DNA of 64,000 nucleotides, from positions 18,634,440-18,698,439 of the forward strand of contig NC_135006.1 of assembly GCF_051020985.1 (NCBI RefSeq), in the 5' to 3' direction. Positions 23,663 through 39,000 of this stretch are shown one piece after another; the first letter of the stretch is position 1, and each line of letters opens with the position of its first letter. The notes beneath the pieces were generated by a model. The model made no database searches, had not been told where the DNA came from, and saw only the letters and a program-made list of their open reading frames with translations. A program made the position numbers and the translations under genes. Source of the stretch: Nomia melanderi. Lineage: Eukaryota; Arthropoda; Insecta; Hymenoptera; Halictidae.

Positions 23663-26600
23663 GTCAGCCTTTTATCTTCTTTCGTTGTTTCCTTTTACCT
23701 CGTTCCCTTTGATTTCTGATTGTTACGCTTTCCTACGGACATTGTTCCCACGCTAGAGAACATCACGCGCGAAAAGTACGGGTGCACTTTTGTCTCTCGT
23801 CACGAGTCTCTGACAACGGATCGCTGCGACGATGAAAATTCTATTAGTTCGTAACGTGTATTATGCAGATCGGTTGATGAAATATTCAATCTCGCGGTCT
23901 CATCCGGTTCAGTCTTGAAACGCAGGAAGCAGCAATACCGTCGCCTCTTATCCCTGCAGTTCTCAATTTCAATCTTGATTGTATCTTTTCGTTGAATACA
24001 ATGTGTCCGCATTTATCGAATACAGTATGATTCATCAACTCTTACTTTATTTTTATCTCCATGTTGATTTTCCCTGCAATCTGATTCTCAAGCATCTGCC
24101 ACTACTGCTTTGCATCTACTTTGTATTTCGTTTTATTTTCAAATTTCCTCTTAGAAGCGAAAAGAAATTTCTCGACAGTGAGCGTCGTCCCGTGACTTTT
24201 ATTCCGTTACCGATACGCGACATTTGCTGATTTAATTACGATTATCGTCACAACAGCCTCATAAATTTCGCAATGCGTTGCGATAACTGATAATCGTCTG
24301 CAGGTAGACGCTTTATTAGACAAACATTTACAGCGTAAGGCGCATTTGCCCAACACTCTTCTCACTAGATTTTTGTAGAATTTCTGTGCCAGTATAAAAG
24401 TCCATCATTTCCGAAACTTTATTCGCTTCCAGTATCGGATTACGCGCCGTTCGATTCAAACATTTCTGTTAAAACGGTAATCGGCGCCGTATGATGAATG
24501 TCGTGTGAACCTTATCGCGGGAAATGGACTATTTTCCTTTCCCTTTTTCCTTTTTGCAATACTCGACATTTGTTTTTGACAAGCATACATCCTGCAACGT
24601 TATCTCCGGTTCCTTCGATATTCGTAGAAACCCAGACAGCCAGCTGTTCCATTGCCGAAAATATTTGAGAAAACGAACCGCCATCGAACAGCGTTACGGT
24701 AGGGAAAACGCGTCGTAAAAATGGTCAAGCTATATTGGAAGTTCTTAAAAAATCTCCAAGGTCTCGGGAGAATCATAAAATTTGGAAACAATACTCCACC
24801 TTACTGTCCATTACTTCCAGCCTCGACATGATACAGACAAAAAATATGAACGAGCAGTTTAATGCTTGGATGCATTAGAAAAATATACATTCCTGTGTGT
24901 TCTATCAATCGCGTGAAAGAATGAAATCTGTAGCAGAACGCGTAGATTGGAGGGAAAATTTGAATTTTCTTCTCAAGTTAAACTTTTCGCTTTGTAACGC
25001 ATAAACGGATTATTCTTTGTTTCGAAGCGATCGCTTCTACGAAAAGTAAGAACAAATAAAAGCGAAATCTCTGCGTCAACGACCAGGCTTTCAATGCTCG
25101 TTACCTTTTGTTCCCGAGCTTTCTATTCTAAAAGTCATGTGCAGCGGTTTATCTAGTAATAAAAGGTCCTTGATACAGAGGAAGTCATAATAGCGGAGCA
25201 CGCCAATTAAACATTATTATCGTACGAATCTATGGAGAACGCGTCGCATATTAGTGTATATAGGAGATTAGATACGTATAGATGGTATCGTTGAATGTTA
25301 TTGTTTCGATTTCTCAGCCAGTAGACACGGAATTCACGGCGTAATGGGCATTATTGCGAATTCTCGTTTCGTCGGAAAAAGATACTTGTTGAAGCAGCCA
25401 CAGCCGCTGCCGCCGCCGCATCGTGCCGCGATGAACTGTTCTGCCATCTTGAATTTCAATTTTCCTCCGAATGCATCGATATTATCGATGTCCACGGACA
25501 TTACTTCAGTGAGTAGTTCAATATTGAATATTTCATTGGAGTAACGTCCCTCTAAATACCACAGTGTGCGATTAGAGTTGTGAAGAAATCTTCGTACCCC
25601 TCGTTATTTACAAATTTTTGGCGTTAACGACAATGTCTCACATGTATACAATGTCGGACAGTCGAGCGTTTGAAAATGTTGAAAATTTCGAAAATCACAA
25701 ATACGTTCGCGCCAGCCTGCTCGGATTGCGATTGAATTATTTCGTTTCAAGTGGAATGTGAAAATCGACAAATACTTATATGCCAAAAGCCCGCCTTTCG
25801 TCTAACGAAATTGCGAGGCAGATGCACGAGTGCCGCTGGAGAAAAATCTCACAGGAGGATATCTCGTGCCGTCTCGTTTGATTTCTACGGTGTCGCGATG
25901 GCACCAGGCTCGCTGACCTAAGGCCATTGTCTTCGAATGCAGGGCGTCCCACTCGTGCCAAGGGACGGCGTTGCCCTCGCAATGCCCGGCACGGGACACT
26001 ACCTGCTCTCTCTACGGGGTAAACGAAAATCAATAATTTTCCTCGTTGTGCTTCAGGCCGATGCACCTGTCCTCGCAGGTATAGGCGAGCCTAGCGCTCT
26101 CGTGCTTTGGCGTGATTGCGATACTTGCTGCTACCGAACGGGCCAACTACATGACACTAACCGGAAGGGATCATTAGAACAGCCTTGCGTATACTCCTTT
26201 CGAATGACTGTTGCCGCGAGGACCGTAAGCGATCCTTCTTCTAGCGTCAACAATGATTTCGATGTGTATGTCGTGCAAACAGTTTCTTAGCGTTTGTAAC
26301 AGAGTTGGCAGATTCGCCGCCAAATCGGCACTCGCCAAAGTTCGTGTTCTTCGATATTCTAGTGAGAAAAGCAAATTCTCGGATTTGTGGAAACAGTCGT
26401 GTCACCGAAACTCAGGCGACGCGGCAACCAAACTGTTTATTACGTTTATTTATTGCTGGGGTATCTCTTACCGGAACATCCGTAACTACTCTTACTATTT
26501 GCGACATGCAAAAAACAGTCCTCTAATAGATCCTTGCCGTGAACGTCATAAGCCAACATGGTAGCAGCGGCAAGAATTATTGCTGCACCATGCACGCCCA

Positions 26601-29600
26601 CTCCGTGGCCGCATTCTGGCCTACAGTAATCTCGTAACCGTGTATAGACCACGTGGAAACGTCTTGTGTACAGTGCACTGACCACGGGCACATAAACGTA
26701 ATACGGCGAGCATGTTGTATACACGGTAACGAGGCAAGAGCACGCGCGCGAGTCCTGCCGGCGGAATGGTGCTTGATTCGAGTGCTGCGGAAATTACCGC
26801 CAAATGAGGCGACGCGAGTCGCGTTCGTGTCACGGCGTTGTAAAAATTGTTGCATAAAAAGCAATAATGATATTCCATCCTGGAAGGCCATTAACAGACG
26901 ATTCAGCTTGTTGCGTTTCTGCGAACGAAAACGAACGAAAACGAACGAAAACGAACGAAAACGAACGAAAACGACCGAAAACGAACGAAAACGAACGAAA
27001 ACGAACGAAAACGAACGAAAACGAACCCTGCAGGCCGTTTTATTTCGATAAATACTGAACACTTACGCGAGTAGCTACCGATCGGTTTCACTCTTCTACG
27101 GTTTAAGGATATACGTTGCGCTCAAGAAGACAGTGAAAAACGCTCGAATCCATCGCTCGTTGCCCTAACGAGAGAAATACCTCGGGAGGATTTTCAAATG
27201 GTTTATTACATCGTTTGCGTTCTGTGTCCCTCGCCGTTTATTTCCCTATCGCGACACTATGACGCGAGCAATCGCCCAATTTCCCGCCAACTTCCATTAC
27301 TCTCCTACTGGAGAAAAATATTTATTCTTGGTAGAATCGTCGATAGTTATAGTCGATAGTGACGAACGTTTCGACAAATGCATATTAACGTACTCCGTGT
27401 CATTTATTAACGACTGTGCGTCACGATATTGATGCTTGCAAGGTTACTACGTGAAATGCTTCCAATTGTATAATGCATAGTGAAATGCTATTTCTGATTT
27501 GCCAAGTAGCATACTTTGCTATTCGAAAGCACTTTGTCAAGCTACTCGTTTCATCTTTCTGCAGACTTATTTCTCTTACTCGAAAATATCGTCCAGCTAT
27601 TAAAGGATTCAATGCCATGTACATATTTCCCTTTCGCACGAAACGCTATCTGAAATCTTCGTCAAGATTTTTCGGGTGCGCGTCGGTAATCATGACGGAA
27701 TATACCGATGGGGAACAGATATTTTCAGACGAATCGTTCCACCTGCAGCTTCGGTATATTTTTCTTGGAACAGGACTGGATCGAATGAAATTTTGTACAT
27801 CCTGTTATTGACTACGTAGTTCGAATCAGCCTATATTCTCACATTCTCACGACAACAAGCAATCTTCCGTTTCGTATTAACGTTTTGGAAATGGACAAGT
27901 AGTACGTTTAACATTGTCCATTAAAAAGTCACAGAAGCTGAATGAAAGATCGGCAACTGTTCGATTGCGACGTACGTAGTGATTCTTTCATTTTCGTTAC
28001 GTTCGAAAAGTGGGCTATTATCACTGTATCCGACAGATGGCATATACAATACAAGAAAAATAGAAAAATAGAAAAATAGAAAAATAGTTGCTATTTGAGC
28101 AAATAAGGCCCATTTCTGTGTTAGAAAGATGCAGTTGGCACAGTATCGATGCGTACATCCGTGAACGCTGACGTTGTCTTAAAGAAAAGTGTACGAAGGA
28201 AAATGTACTACTATGAACGCGAGAAAACGGCGACAGCGGCAACCGTGGTCATGTGGTAAGGGTCGCAGACCCAGTTTCGAACCTTATACCTTAGCCTTAT
28301 TTACCTGGTTACCGTGCATGCCTCTCCAAAATGCCCTTAATCTGGGGCCAATTTGTCAGCGCTATCTTTGAACCGGCGCGAGCGCAATTGCGAAGTCTGG
28401 CGGATACCGTGATTTGCATAAATTCCTGCGGCCGACGGCGTGCAGATCGGCGATTAAGTCGTTTGGTTTCTGACCGCGCGCCGAACACTCGAATTTATTT
28501 ACTAGTCACGACCGTGTTCTCGCCGCGTGGCTAACGGAAACGACAACATTGTTGCGGACACTCGAAATCGCAACGGACAAAATATTATAATTGCTGTTTC
28601 ATCGAAATAATATTTCACAACGCAAGTGGAAATGGTTATTCGTTATTAGCCGCGTTCGGTTCAAACTCACCTGAAACTCTGGTAGTCTTGAACTTGTCTC
28701 GAGTCGTGATTCGAAATCAATTGAAATCAAGATTGATTTCGACGAATCCTACACTGTGTCTCGAGCATTCCGAACGACTTACTGGTCGTTCAGGGAAAAT
28801 GAAAGCCGTTGATTGACCGGAATTTCGTAGGAAGCGAGGCAAACAGTTTCCAAGGAATCTCGAGCGTAGTAGAAATTTCTGTCTGGTCGTTTTCCCGTAT
28901 TCTTCGTTCGCCACTTCCTGAACCCCACCGATTTCAGTTGGTCCATAAGTTTTCCGTAATAATGGTTATTAAATCGGTAGCATTTTACAATAGGTACAAA
29001 GTACAGTCGATCGAAAGTTTATAGAGAATCGGCAGGTACATTTCAGTTGTGTGCATTGTGTGCATTCAAGTTGTTTAATTAGGCTCTAGAAGCCATGAAA
29101 AACACATTTTTTCCAACTGAAGCATCGTTTTCTTGAAATGTTCATTTCCAGCACGTTCAATTCTCCGTGTATGCCTAATATTCCGCAGGTTCTATTTATA
29201 AAAGCACTTGGACTAAAAGTTGCTCCTAGTGTGAAACGAAGGAAGACTATAGCTTCAAGGAAAAAGAAACGAATACTTTGAATTTCGAAACTACTCTTGT
29301 GTTTTATCGTTTCTACAGTCATCTAGATAATCGTGCTGCAGTAATGTCACGCTTATGCCGAGTCTCGGTAATTAGATAAACTCATTTGCATATCCACGCC
29401 TGTACATATTTTCTCCTACTTTATTTTGCCTGACAATCATTCTCTTGGAAGTAGTCACGATGAGTTTACTTTTATACCGCACCTGTCAATTGTCGGCTAC
29501 ACCGAGACTCTCGGATCAATGTTGATTAAGCAGCACCGAAACGAAACGAGGCTCGACCTAACCAAACGCTATAGATCATTTTATTTTCATTGAATCGTAA

Positions 29601-32600
29601 GTTCAGTCGGAGAATTGTACCAATTCACGCTGCAGTTTTAATGAAGAATATTGGAAGTAGTAGAATACTAATCGGTTAATTAACCCGTTCAGCGTATAGT
29701 TCAGTGTAGCAATGGCTTCTCAAAAATCGTATATCGTATATCGTATATCGTATATCGTGTAATTAATATTATAGCAATACAGGAAAGGGGAGGACCGTAA
29801 ACTTGCCTTCCTCAAACCTGACCAGAACCGGAACGTTAAAAGATTAATGGTTACTATTGACAGAAGAAGGTTCACGCGTTATAGACACGAGCCCTGTTTG
29901 TCAGGGTTCTATATCGATTTCGACTGGTATCCGTGCTTCGCACGATCTCGATATAATACTTACTGTTAGCTTCCAGCTTGTCCAACGAGACTCTATAACT
30001 TTTCAGATCGAAATACGAAGAACACGGAAGGAAAGTAATTCGTACCTCCAGTAACAAGTCAGAATTGCTATTGCAGCGAACTTTGCCATTGAAGAAAACT
30101 GACGACGTCAAATTTATTCTCCAAGTTTTTCGGGCGTATGTTCTCTATTATCCCGTTGTAACTAATCGTTAAACCCCGTTGCTTCCAAAGATTCCTATTT
30201 TTATTTTTTACATTTCTTACATTTCTTACATATTTTGCATTTTCCATATTTTTCATGACAATTGTACTTAAATTGTTGTTTAAACAGTAGCACAGAAAAA
30301 TTTGGTTCGAATAATACATTTAACTTCATGCACGTGGGTTAAAGGGCATCTGCTTACAGGAGAATTAATATTACGACTTAACCTGCGCCTCGTTTATAAT
30401 CGCCTCGTGACTCATAGCCGAATACGGAACAAAAGAACGGCAAAAGAAGCACCGCGCGCGCATTTTCTATGTTCACCGGCCTTCAAAAGGCGTGGCTGTT
30501 GCTTACTCGTACATCCGACTTCCTATACAGAATAATAGCCACAGTCGAACGTGACGCTTGAATCTGGCCAAAGCTGCTAATGCAATTAACCATTCCGTTC
30601 ATCTCTCGTCGAGTATCTGCGAACCGTTCTTCCTCCGATTCGATTAGTCTATCGCACGCGAAAATAAAGACGATTAACGAATATTCCATTAAAGTCGCTT
30701 CAACTTTCGGAATACTGAAGTAAATAGTTGAAATGTCATGTACACTCGACGAAAATATAATTATTGCAGCCGCGGAGAAGGTCAGTCGAAAAAAAGAAGT
30801 CGAGAAGTCGAAGGTTCAGCGGAGAAATTCCCCGCACGCTCTTGAATCGCCGCACTTGTTGTGCCTCTCGTTTTCTCGTGGCTCGTTGGGCAAGGTTGAA
30901 CGAACCTTCGAACAGATCTCGACGGCCTCCAGACGGTATTTTTCTCCTTAGAGCATGGCCGGGCTCTGTGATCGCGGTCAATAGGAACAAGCATTTCGCG
31001 TCCTCCTTTTTCCTTCCATGACACGTCCACTTGCAAATACGTCCGACAGAAATCCGTCCCGTCTTCTGTATTTCCATTGATCTCGAAGTATCGCAACCCA
31101 TTGACGGATTATTTCGGTCTCCAAGAATGGGAGTCTCGTATCGAGTCCCATATCGGTGTTACTCAAGACTCACACCGACGCGACGTTTCTCCGATGTATA
31201 CATGGTATCTCGAGTGACCTCGGAATAGGTTACGGTGGGCAACCTGTAGGTTACAGTGGACGCTTTAAAACGAGAGAGAAACTGAATTTTCTAACCTCTC
31301 CGAATCTCTATTTTAAATAGAGAGCAACAGATTCTCGAAATCTGTCGCAGTAGGGACTAGCAAAGAATGTTCCGCAAGAATATCCGCGCATCGCAACATC
31401 TCCTAGGAAAAGAAGAAAAAGCCAGCATTCCTTTACGAAATATCGGCGAGAATGAGATAAACGATCAGGAATAATCAGATTACCGTGCCCTTGAAGGTGG
31501 AATCAGAGAGTCGGATGCACTTCCATGCCGGTGCACTCGAACCCATCAGGGTCAATCGAATAGACCCGGGAGACACTCGGCGTATTAATGGCGTGCGACG
31601 ATCGTAAGTCGCGCGGCGCGCATAATCGCGGTTGCGTCGCGCGATTATGTCATCGCATCACGTGCCGGGGTTCGCAGCTGTGAACCACGCGGCCCGCTGC
31701 CCCGATAAAGGGAACGTCTCCGCGCGCGGTACAGTTGTGTTTCTCTCGTACGCGGCACGTGCTGATAGCGCCAACCATGTTTTCGCGAGGCAAACACACG
31801 CCGTTTCAACATTCTACGGTCTCGTCGCGAGTTGTCCGGTTAGGCGTTTCCAAGTCTGCGTCATGTCCGTCATTTCTCATTTACAATTCGTCATTTATCA
31901 TGTTTTCCTATTTTTCAAATACTTGCACTCATTTTCTCATCTATTCGTAAGAAAAACGTCATTTCAAATGGCTGTGATTTCTCAGGAGCACTTGTTACAA
32001 ATTAGTATCGACTCACGTGCAAATGTTTCACTCGTGATCGGCTGAACGGGACTTTTTATTTAATCGTGCTTACAGTCATCGCCAAGGTATGAAGTAATAG
32101 GGGATTGAAGTAAAGATGCTTCGAGTGACAGAACAAACGATTCGATGGAAGCATCATCCGCTTAGGCCGAACTGGCCGCTACCCCGGTACGCATCGCTCT
32201 GTGCACGCATCGTTAGAAACAACGATTACTCGAGTCTTTCGAGGTTTCACGATATACCACCTACGAAACGCAGTGTGCATCGTAAAATGAAAAAGAATCA
32301 CGGTCAAGATGAAATGTGACCTACCCCTCCTGATCACGAGACAAATGTTATCAATTAGAAAAGATTATTATTTCGAAGGGAACATTCTTCGTATGATGGT
32401 CTTGGTCTTCGCAGAATACTTTACTGGTGCAATCATTCACTTGTCACTTGTCCCCGTAACATTCCAGTTCCGAAGCGACTGAACGCGACGGAACGAATGA
32501 CGTGAAAATTCTCTAGCACTACGATTTCGCGATACTTGCCGTGAACATTCGAATCTTTCGACGCACAGTCCAAATATGTTTCAAATAATGTCGCGACAAT

Positions 32601-35600
32601 TCAAACTAATGGAAACACGACGATTTTATCGTAATTTCATTGATCGCGTGACCCAGGATAATTGCGTTTTATTTCTTACCGATTGCAACGATTAGCTCGA
32701 GTAGATCCGAGTCGGTTCGAAATTATCGAAAGATATCGTGGTCCTGATGACGAATATTTCACCGAGCCTTCGAGCGGAGGTGCGGTTTTATTAATTCACC
32801 GACCGATCGAGATAAAGATCGTGAAACGGTGACAACGCTTCCGAAGCGCTCAACTTGACGCGCGCGTCCGATCTCCGCGTAATGATTAATCGATCCCGTT
32901 AACTGATTCTGGAAACTTACTCGTCAGGATTCTACGGATGCTAGAAAGAAATTTCGAAATTGTACGAATCAGTAACAACAGTCAACTTAGGTACATCGGA
33001 ATTAAAAAGAATAATACTCTTAAGTGAATTGCAAAACAGTCGATTGATCGACAATCGTTTGACTCCATTGCAGGCCCCAGCACATGGGTGACGAAATTCC
33101 CAATGGCCGCCGGTTCCAGGCAGAGTCCAGTGAACATCGAAACTGACCGGGTCGAATCCGATCATGAAGCACTCAGCAACAAACCCTTACGATGGCAGTA
33201 TCCGGCCACCGCTTCCCGGAAGCTCGTTAATCCGGGTTATTGCTGGCGCGTGGACGCCGATGGCGAGGGCACTTGTAAGTTCACATTCATCTTCCACTGA
33301 TCATCCTTGACACTTTGAACTTTTCCGTTCGATCGGACATACTGTATAAATGCATCAAATCCGGCCAAACAATACGGAAATCAACAACATCTTTTTCATC
33401 TATAAATTAGCTTTTACCTTAAATTTCTATTGATTTTTACAGAAAAAGGAACATTCAAAGTAAGAATTGTTTATCGGTTAATCTTTCGACTGCATATCCC
33501 TGACGAAAAGCGTGGGATCACAAGAGGTTTCTTCGAAACCATGGATGATCAGTTGTTACACGATCTTCTTCTTTGGTCCAGTTTATTCCAGTCCAATTCA
33601 GCTTTAATTCGTCTCAGTTCAGTTCTCCAGATGTATTTATACTTCTACAGTCGAATGTCCTCAATTTCCCCAGACTTGTATCTAATATATAGTCGTTTCC
33701 AATTACAATAAATATTGCGGTACAGAATTACAATTCGCATACGAACTGCAGACATTTTCATTTACTTGAATGTTTCATTCGAGTTACACAGATTTTCTTC
33801 TTCGGCTTATATTACCATTCTTCTCGCGTTCATTTCCATTCTTCCTTTTCGACGCATTCTGCTATTATTAACTATTTTTCCAAAGGTACTTTCCATTAGA
33901 TAGATTCAACATTAATAGGTGAAGCTCCGTAAAAGTTCAAGTGCACAAACCGTGTCCTATACCTTCAATTCAAAATGAGAAAAGTCAGAAATCTGTTGTA
34001 TGCGTCAACTACTTGTCAGTAGTTAATAGCACCGTTTAGTATGCATTCTTTCATTGAAATTTCACACACGGATATTTTCCATCGAATTCAATGAAATTCA
34101 AACGAGAAAGGCTAAGGATGAAACATAAAAATTCCTCACGAGACGTTTATCTTTCCTTTAGACCTTTCAAGGCCTGTCGATAATTCTAATCGCGTAGATA
34201 TCGCCGATAATGAGCGATAGTAAAGAGGATAATGTTGTACAATCGATAAAGTGGAATTTTTCCGTGTCGTGCGATGAAACGCGAGCTGGGTGGGTGGGGG
34301 GTGGTTCAGCTCCCCTATTTAGTGAAACCGGCTCTTACGGTGTCGGAAATGGACGATTAGAGCCGCGTTTCGTGACTCGTTCGTGCAACCAATTAGCTGC
34401 AAGCCGCGGTTAATAGCAAAATCCACTCTAAACCATTCGAGATCGAGCCACGATCTTCTCGTTGGCAAATATTTGGACCGCGATGCTTGCGCTAAGGAAT
34501 AACCAGCTATTGCGGTAAGCAACATCTTTTCTCTTAGGTAACAAGCGATGAACCCGATGAGAGATGTTTCGAAAACCCAGTAAAATTCCGCCGACTTTAC
34601 GCCTGATAGGTTCACATTTTCCTTCTCGAATCAGTGAAAAACAAAGATGGACCAGCACTAACTTGTGTATTTGTTATCATCGATTAGCACATCAACACTC
34701 TGTCGGTTGTCGATTCAGTGTATCGTTCGAAAGAAGATATTTAAAGAAGAACTTGCTGTATTACACGTGTTATCCGAGCGATTCAATTTGGAAGAAAATA
34801 GGGATCGATAGTGTCGAATGATTTCCCGTGAAAAGCTCTTTCTTCCCACGAAACGTTGAAGCGGATAGCCGGGGTGACATATTTGCATTCGCGGTCGATC
34901 TGCAATTCAATGCTACCGATCGCAATCGTTCCTCCCTGGGTATTCGCCTCGGACTTTGAGGTAACGAACGAGTTCTTAGTTTTGCATTTAAATGCACGAA
35001 CGAGCCGCACGACACGACGCGTTTCTTAACCCCGACAGCGTTCTCACTCGCTTTCTCTCTCGCTTTCTCTTTCCCTCTCGCACGCAGGTTCGCTTATTCG
35101 CTTATTCGCTTATTCGCCTATTCGCTCGTTCTCCACCCTCTCTGGCAACGCTTGGCTAAATAATAGCCGCATGGAGCCGAGGTCCTTGTTCCCTGAACGT
35201 CGGAATGCGATTGAATCGGTCGTTTCAACGAGGAAATCAAACATCACCATTTTTATCATTCCCGTAAAGAAACAACAACTCCGTGGATCTGGAAAAATGT
35301 GTGCGTACGTTGCAGAGATTCCAAGTCGAGGTTGACAAATTAGTTGTTACAAGAATTTTCGTTGAATTCGTTGTAGCGCGTTTCGTAATTATTTCAATTT
35401 TCTTTCTAGTTTTCAAATGTTTATTCATTTCGAAATACTTGTAGTACGAAGTAACAGTACAAGGGGATGACAAATGAAACGATAATATCAATATATAACA
35501 GAATACTCGCCATTCACGTGTCTAGTTACGCACTGTTCCTTAACACAATGTTTCGCTGTCCGATGAATTTCATTCATCGCTAACCTTCCGTTTAGGGTCA

Positions 35601-35964
35601 GAATAAGCGGTGGAAACTTCAATGAGGGTCGATCATCATCGATAATGCTCGTAATCGGACGAGCAAAACGGAGCAGAGGTTTGCGCCGACGCGCGTTTTT
35701 CCCCGAATGCTTCGACAGCGGTTTCGTGCCGGTTAAAGGAGGCTATTACCTTTGCGGTGTGCTCTCGAAACGGGGACGTCCGTGCCGTGACGCATTATGC
35801 GTGCTCATATGTGGCGGGAACGAAGCGTTTACATGACAGAAATAGAGCAGAATTTCAGGGAATCGATGGAACGATAAACCTCCGCCTCGCTATATACTGT
35901 GGCCCGTTTTCTTCGTTCGCGGCCTCTCTGTGTCTCTCTCTGTCTCTCTCTCTCTCCCTCCCTC

Positions 35965-36010
<46 letters not shown>

Positions 36011-39000
36011 CTTATTATTTTCTCTCTTTCCTTTTTCATTCGCGATGACAAATCGTTTTTGCCGATTATTGGTACGCTCATACGCGCCGTTTGTTCGTCG
36101 CTGCTCACTCTACTCGTATATTATTCGAATCGAGCTGACAGCACGTGACAAACAATTAAAGGACTGGAAACAATTCTCAATGTTCAGGTTGAAGAGTCTG
36201 TTTTATCGACTCTCGGTACCTGTAAAACTGTAAAACTGTAAAATAAAGATAATATCAGCTGCCGTCATTTCAGTGGATTTTGTCTGGAATATCCATTGAC
36301 TCCTTGTCTCTAATAAATCTTCATTCCCCTATCCGTTCCCCTGTCTTCTCCTTGTATTTTTTTCTTTTGTGCCGGCGAGTGAATCAGCCTCTGCCAGCCA
36401 TGATCTCGTTAAAGCCCCCAGTATCATTCACGCAATTTGGCTGATCAAGCGTATCCTGTAATTCAACGCGGTCAAACGATCCGCGTTCGTCCTGCGACCT
36501 TCGTGGGAACGTGATACCGTTCTTAATCGTTTATGAGCCGCTCCTCTGCTACTCGATAACGCCTGAAAAGAAAAGAATATTCCTTTCATGAATCAGTAGA
36601 TTCAATTTAATTAGTAAATTACAAATGTTTACACGCTATAAATTTATAAACATTCCATAAACTGCCTTACCTCTAACAGTGCTACTAATAACAATATTAT
36701 TATTTTTACTTTCAGTCTTGAGTGGTGGTCCCTTGATCGATGACGTGTATAAACTCGAACAGTACCACTGTCATTGGGGATGCAGCGATTCCAGGGGGTC
36801 GGAACACACCGTCGATGGACAAGCTTTCGCTGGAGAGGTTTGTTCAATTTGAATCAACATCTAGAAATTTAGCCAGGAAAAATTGTTGCTTCTAAAATGA
36901 AATCCAATGTTTACTACTTCTGAGCATTTGATGTTTCGCTCTTTCTGGGCGAGGCGAAGAGTAACATCTAAAGGTTTCAACTGCAGTTTAAATGTGAAGA
37001 AGAGCGTGTTCTTAAACGACTTTAAAAGGACGCGCGCGGGATAACCGATTATGTAAACAAGTTCTCTGACATTCCGGCTAGGCTACGGGTTCCTTTCATC
37101 ATTCTCTGCATCGGAGTTTGCGCGAACTAACTTTATCTTTGACCTTGGCCAAGCGTGAGAGCATTAGTTTTTATTCGTCACTTGAAGGCTGAGAAAGCCG
37201 AATCACTTGAATTACTTGAATCACTTGAATGATTCGTACTGATTCGTTCGCGTATCTTCTCGTTTTTAATCGGCACGAATTATTTTCGTTTCTATAATGA
37301 TTTATAGAGTTGTCGCTGAATTTCTCACTTGTTTACCGTTTTACTAGGATTTTACTTGAAATGATTTACAAGTATTTATTTATTTGGTGATCTTGCAAAG
37401 GTGTCAAGTACACTAAACGTTTCTTAGAAACAGCAAAGTTGTTGCAAATACGGAACGTTTAAAATAAATGCAGCAAGAATTAGCTGAAAGGAAATAATTT
37501 ATAAGTGTGTGCAGAACCGTACAGAACCGTGCAAAAGGCGACACGTTAGAAAAACGGAGGGAAGCGATTATGATAATTGCCGTTCCCATTAAGGTGAACA
37601 TTTGTATGGAAATTGTAATTGAATTATGTAACAATGCTCAGCATCTTGGCTCTCCTTTCAAAAATACTTGTTTCAACACTTTGAAACGTGAAATATTAGC
37701 CAAGCAAAGTTTTTCTTCTTCCTTCACCGATCTATAATATTCAGAAAATGTTGTTGATGGACGCGTTCACTTTAGGAATTTCAACAGATTTAACAAAGTT
37801 CCATCCTTCTAATTTCCATTCGAAATTTCAGCATCGAATCGATCGAAAGGAAATGATTTTACTACTGGCCTTTATTCGTTCACAAAAAGAAGTGAAATCA
37901 CTAGCAACGAACGTTATGAATCGTTCCGGACCGAAATTCGTTTAACAGTTATCGCGGTTTAGAGGCGGTTAAGCGACTGTAAAATTAAATATCCTCCAAG
38001 TGAGTCACACGTCTACGTCGAGCAAATATTTTTCGGTGTTGGCAGTTGACGGACCGTTGGTGTTGACTCATAGTTTGTTCGACCGGCGACTGCACAGCTT
38101 GAATTACACGCGCATTTGTGAAACATCTTCCGGACGCGGGCTGTTTGATCAACACGTCGGCTATAATGATCCAAAGAACCCAAACAATCGGCTTTCTTCC
38201 CGATCGCGCGCCCGCGCGCGCGCGTCACGCCTTTGATGAACAGTTCGCTGGAGTGTAGTTTCTGATCATTAACGTTCATCAAATTACTCGCTAATAGCTA
38301 TTGTCTCGCGCGATGATGCAAACGGTGGATTTCGAGGAGCGTTCCCATTGTGCTATTCAAATATGTACTATTGTATAAGAAATAAAATTCGGACTTTCAT
38401 GGACTGCTGAAGCCTTTGCGTTTCAGTCTCGCTTGAAAATTAGCCTTAATTACATTAATTAATCATACCAATCTCCTTTGTAAATCTCTAGAACTATCTT
38501 GTGGTGTGAAGAAGGAAGAAAAAATAATTTGTTTCGTCGGATAAACATTAAAATGAATTTTACAATATGAATATTTTGTAATTTGCATTTTCTGTTATCT
38601 TGTTACAGTTGCATCTAGTGCATTGGAACACCAGCAAGTACAACACGTTTGCAAAAGCCGCGAAAGCTTCGGACGGCCTCGCCGTTCTAGGCGTCTTTCT
38701 GAAGGTCGGTGATAGGCGTCTTTTTTTGTTTCCTCCCTAGTTTCCTGAAAAAAAAACCTACTGGTTTTTTCCCCCTCCACTTTGTCTAGTTTCTCTCGAG
38801 CTGCGCATTAGTCACACAATTTTCCCGTTTCCTTAAGCACAACAACCGTAAGTAAGCGCGTTGTTCGCCGCCACTTTTATCTTTACGATCGATAACGATC
38901 TTTTCCGGGAAACGTAGCACTCGAATTACATTGCCAGAAGAGGTTGAAACACTTCTAGCTAATACTTGGAATCAACGAGTGCTATAATTAACTTACAAAC

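Larger units (their letters stand above)
23663..33073 (+). other. CAH1 intron 1 (9.4 kb)
   Basis: Long first intron without a supported exon. Contains short tandem repeats (26922-27026, 28055-28087, 29726-29758), one copy of a dispersed repeat (27177-27256) and a small CpG-rich hairpin (31621-31649). Its size suggests room for regulatory elements or alternative first exons, which I could not demonstrate. Confidence 0.75.
33275..36715 (+). other. CAH1 intron 2
   Basis: GT-AG intron with an 8-bp (TTCGCTTA)n repeat at 35089-35128 and a CT tract at 35935-36007. No exon recognised. Confidence 0.8.

Noticed and set aside
25344..26564. Possible exons in CAH1 intron 1 (Pro-rich and other frames)
   Set aside because: No splice-consistent continuation and no similarity to carbonic anhydrase or another family.
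28250..28290. tRNA-like GGGTCGCAGACCC...TTCGAACC segment
   Set aside because: Short hairpin only; no cloverleaf on either strand.
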